Shown one piece after another: positions 50,019 to 51,890 of a stretch of 51,890 bases of DNA. The translations under genes and the position numbers were made by a program. Position 1 is the first letter of the stretch; each line of letters begins with the position of its first letter. The notes beneath the pieces are model-generated. The model saw only the letters and a list, made by a program, of their open reading frames with translations. It did not search any database and was not told the DNA's origin. This DNA is from an uncultured Acetatifactor sp. (GTDB lineage: Bacteria > Bacillota > Clostridia > Lachnospirales > Lachnospiraceae): NCBI RefSeq assembly GCF_910585425.1, contig NZ_CAJUCP010000040.1, forward strand, positions 1-51,890. The letters are read 5' to 3'.

Positions 50019-51210
50019 GTGACTGAAAGAAAATTGTCGGTGAGGATGTTTGGCGGCTTCACGGCCAGCTACGGAGACGAGGTGCTTACCTTTGGCAGGC
50101 AGAGGAATTCGAAATTCGGACAGCTGTTCCAGATTCTCATGACCAGGCCGGGAAAGGGATTCAGCAAAGAGGAAATCGCGGAAAGCCTCTATGGGGAAGA
50201 GGCGGTGGAGGACCTCAATGCGAGCCTCAACAATACGATATTCCGTCTGCGGAAGTATCTGAAGGAATCGCCCCTTCCTTCCGGGGATTATCTCGTCCTG
50301 GACGGTGGGATAGTGCGCTTTGCAGGGGATATCCAGGTGGAATCGGATGTACACATTTTTGAAAAAGAGGCCCGGGAATTCGCGGAGGAGCAGAACAGGC
50401 GCAGAAAGGCGGAAATCTGTGAAAGGGCCTGCGAGCTCTATCAGGGGGAATTCCTGCCGCAGCTGGCCAATGAGCAGTGGGTCATAGAGAGAAGCCGGAA
50501 CTATCAGAAGCTGTATAACAGGATGCTGGAATATCTGCTGCGCTATCTGAAGGAAGAGGGCGACTACAGAAATGTAGAGAAGACAGCGGCCCGCGCCGCC
50601 AGGCTCAGCCCCAATGAGGGATGGGAGATATGGCAGACGGACAGCCTCATCGCCCTGGGTCGCCATAAGGAGGCCGGCAAGGTCTATCAGCAGATAGCGG
50701 AGCATGCCCAGGAGATGGGAGGGTTCCTGTCCCAGAAACAGCAGGCCCAGTTGCGGGAGGTCGGCTCCAGGATACACCAGCCGGAAGGGACGGAGAAGGA
50801 CATCGGCAGATGCCTGATGGAGTCCGGGGTGCTGGAAGGGGCTTATGCCTGTACGCTCCTGGGTTTTCTGGATTGCTTCCGTATGCTGAAACGTGCCCTT
50901 GCTAGGGGGGGGTACTGCGGGCTTTGCCCTGTTCCTGTGCACCATACTGGATGCAAGCGGCCGCCCTGCGAAGGAGAGGGAATACTGCGAGCGGCAGGGC
51001 GAAAAGCTGCGCAGATCCTTTCGGAGCTGCCTGCGCAGGGGCGACATCTATACCAGGTACAGCGATGACCAGTACCTGCTGCTGTGCATAGGCGCAGGAA
51101 GGGAGAATGTGGCTGAAATCGGTGCGCGTCTGGACATGGATTTCAGGAAGCGCTGTGGCGGGCGGGGCGGGATTATCTGCAGCCTGCTGGATGATGGGAA
51201 TATTTGGTAA
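50019..51210 (+). pseudogene. BTAD-type regulator with degenerate GGDEF-like C-terminus, interrupted by a frameshift
   Basis: Starts at GTG 50019 with GGAG upstream. Residues 1-100 are a winged helix of the SARP/BTAD type (LSVRMFGGFTASYGDEVLTF, GFSKEEIAESLYGE, SLNNTIFRLRKYL). About 105-250 form the helical BTAD/TPR part (CELYQGEFLPQLANEQWV, AGKVYQQIAEHAQEMGG). A run of eight G at 50906-50913 shifts the frame: as read, the protein ends at 51068 with unrelated sequence. Removing one G gives LARGGTAGFALFLCTILDASG and continues to RRGDIYTRYSDDQYLLLCIG, ending at 51210, about 396 residues. A terminator follows directly. The downstream frame is well preserved, so this may be a recent slip, a phase switch or a sequencing error. 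Confidence 0.85.
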
Positions 51211-51226
51211 CATATGTTTTGGGTTT

Positions 51227-51253
51227 GGGCATTGCGGGGGCAATGCCCTTTTT
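51227..51253 (+). terminator. strong terminator after the BTAD gene
   Basis: GGGCATTG (51227-51234) and CAATGCCC (51241-51248) form a perfect stem followed by TTTTT. Its place just after 51210 supports that stop as the original gene end. Confidence 0.85.
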
Positions 51254-51321
51254 GTGGTCCTCAAAAGTATTGAAAAAAGCAGGAAACGCGATAAATGAAA
51301 GAGTTTGCGAAAGACCTCCTC

Positions 51322-51330
51322 TGCTATACT
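51322..51330 (+). promoter_or_regulatory. extended -10 promoter of the surface protein gene
   Basis: TGCTATACT (51322-51330) is an extended -10; the -35 region (TTTGCG at 51304) is poor. Confidence 0.5.
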
Positions 51331-51383
51331 TTATGTAATGCAACTAATAGGTGTATGACATTTTATGAGAAAGGTAAGCAGAA

Positions 51384-51890
51384 ATGAAGAAGAAAAAAGT
51401 CATGAGAGCGATTGCGGCAGCAGGTGTGGCCATTGGGGGAGCAAGCGTGCTTCAAGACGGAAATGTGGTATATGCTGCGGAATTAGACCAGGGGCTGGAA
51501 GGGGAAGAACTGGTTCTTCCTGCCGAGGAAGAGATATCCGAGGAGCAGACGGCACAGGACAGTACCAGCGATGCCGGCTCAGCAGGAGAATCTGACTCCG
51601 CAGAGGTGTCTGGCTCTGAAGAGGTAGTTGAGTCTGCAGAGGGGTCGGAATCTGTGGAGGAATCTGGATCCATAGGAAATGAGGGGTATGAGAGTGAGAG
51701 CGGGTCGGAACCTGCAGAATCCACAAGCAGTTCCGAGTCTATTGAGACAGGAAGCGATTCTGTGTCTACGGAATCTGCAAGTGAAGCAGAGTCCGAGGAA
51801 TCAGGAAGCGAATCCACCTCAGAAAGCGAAGCAGGGTCTGAGGAGCCAGGAAGCGAATCCACCTCAGAAAGCGAGTCAGGGTCCGAGGAG
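51384..51890 (+). CDS. exported Ser/Glu-rich protein, partial
   Basis: Open to the window edge (169 codons visible, no stop). ATG 51384 begins MKKKKVMRAIAAAGVAIGGA, a short signal-peptide-like start, with possible cleavage after NVVYAAE. The rest is almost only S, E, G and A, similar in style to the serine-acidic stalks of Gram-positive surface proteins, and ends in 45-bp tandem repeats (GSESTSESEAGSEEP type). AAGG precedes the ATG. Any functional head domain or anchor would lie beyond the window. The minus-strand frame here (51452-51862) is only its shadow. Confidence 0.85.
   Translation, partial: MKKKKVMRAIAAAGVAIGGASVLQDGNVVYAAELDQGLEGEELVLPAEEEISEEQTAQDSTSDAGSAGESDSAEVSGSEEVVESAEGSESVEESGSIGNEGYESESGSEPAESTSSSESIETGSDSVSTESASEAESEESGSESTSESEAGSEEPGSESTSESESGSEE
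51783..51890 (+). repeat. 45-bp tandem repeat in the surface protein gene
   Basis: Units start at 51783 and 51828, and a third begins at 51873 and runs off the window. The two full units differ at only three or so positions. Each encodes 15 residues. Confidence 0.88.

Noticed and set aside
51452..51862. Minus-strand 136-residue frame
   Set aside because: It is the reverse reading of the Ser/Glu repeat region of the exported protein on the plus strand.

Overview
The window looks like a chromosome segment of a fairly GC-rich gut Bacillota, most likely Lachnospiraceae or a close relative. This rests on gene content rather than a marker gene. It carries glgC with the clostridial non-catalytic partner glgD, MurT/GatD lipid II amidation genes, an ECF-type S component, several two-domain AraC sugar regulators, GH2 and GH78-like glycosidases, strong AGGAGG ribosome sites, and mostly TTGACA/TATAAT-like promoters. 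No rRNA, tRNA, CRISPR array or intact insertion sequence was seen.

Layout. (1) 1-2376: a more A/T-rich DUF4143-type ATPase and a gene-poor stretch. (2) 2377-8322: glgC-glgD, a cytosolic BMP-type binding protein with a ParB-like N-terminus, a metallophosphoesterase and an HD hydrolase. (3) 8413-10782: a small island with an ATPase plus TOPRIM-like gene pair (possible AbiL-type defence), a badly decayed MATE transporter and the tail of a lost XRE regulator. (4) 10779-12336, minus strand: AraC regulator and HD hydrolase. (5) 12600-17000: unsaturated uronate/KDG catabolism (SDR dehydrogenase, RpiB-like isomerase, KDPG aldolase fused to a VOC-like domain, KDG kinase) behind a perfect LacI/CcpA-type palindrome. 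(6) 17156-23819: zinc-ribbon membrane protein, then response regulator, histidine kinase, membrane-anchored protein and solute-binding lipoprotein, a probable surface-sensing module. (7) 24012-29424: two xylose-isomerase-like epimerases, a rhamnosidase-like enzyme, CutC and FucU, a deoxysugar/glycan operon closed by a terminator. (8) 29541-35875: EAL protein, DsbA-like oxidoreductase, and a divergent AraC/GH2 pair. (9) 35918-39809, minus strand: exported protein, XRE regulator, DUF2975-like membrane protein, PLD-family enzyme. (10) 40190-42668: P-loop kinase, ECF S component, membrane metallophosphoesterase. (11) 42904-46692: clpS-clpA-aat, a full leucine/phenylalanine N-degron module. (12) 46823-48912: murT-gatD. 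(13) 49000-51210: a GGDEF protein and a BTAD-type regulator that share a degenerate GGDEF-like C-terminus, the second broken by one extra G in a G8 tract. (14) 51384-end: the start of a Ser/Glu-rich exported protein with 45-bp repeats, cut by the window edge.

The most interesting signals are: the ATPase/TOPRIM-like pair; an 18-bp repeat that occurs in two unrelated membrane-protein genes and is read in different frames; the BTAD/GGDEF pair with a slippable G tract; the cytosolic ParB-like/BMP fusion; the orphan two-component/solute-binding module; and the N-degron operon, whose ClpA carries two long low-complexity inserts. Low-complexity inserts in otherwise conserved proteins (histidine kinase, GH2, ClpA, lipoproteins) recur across the window.
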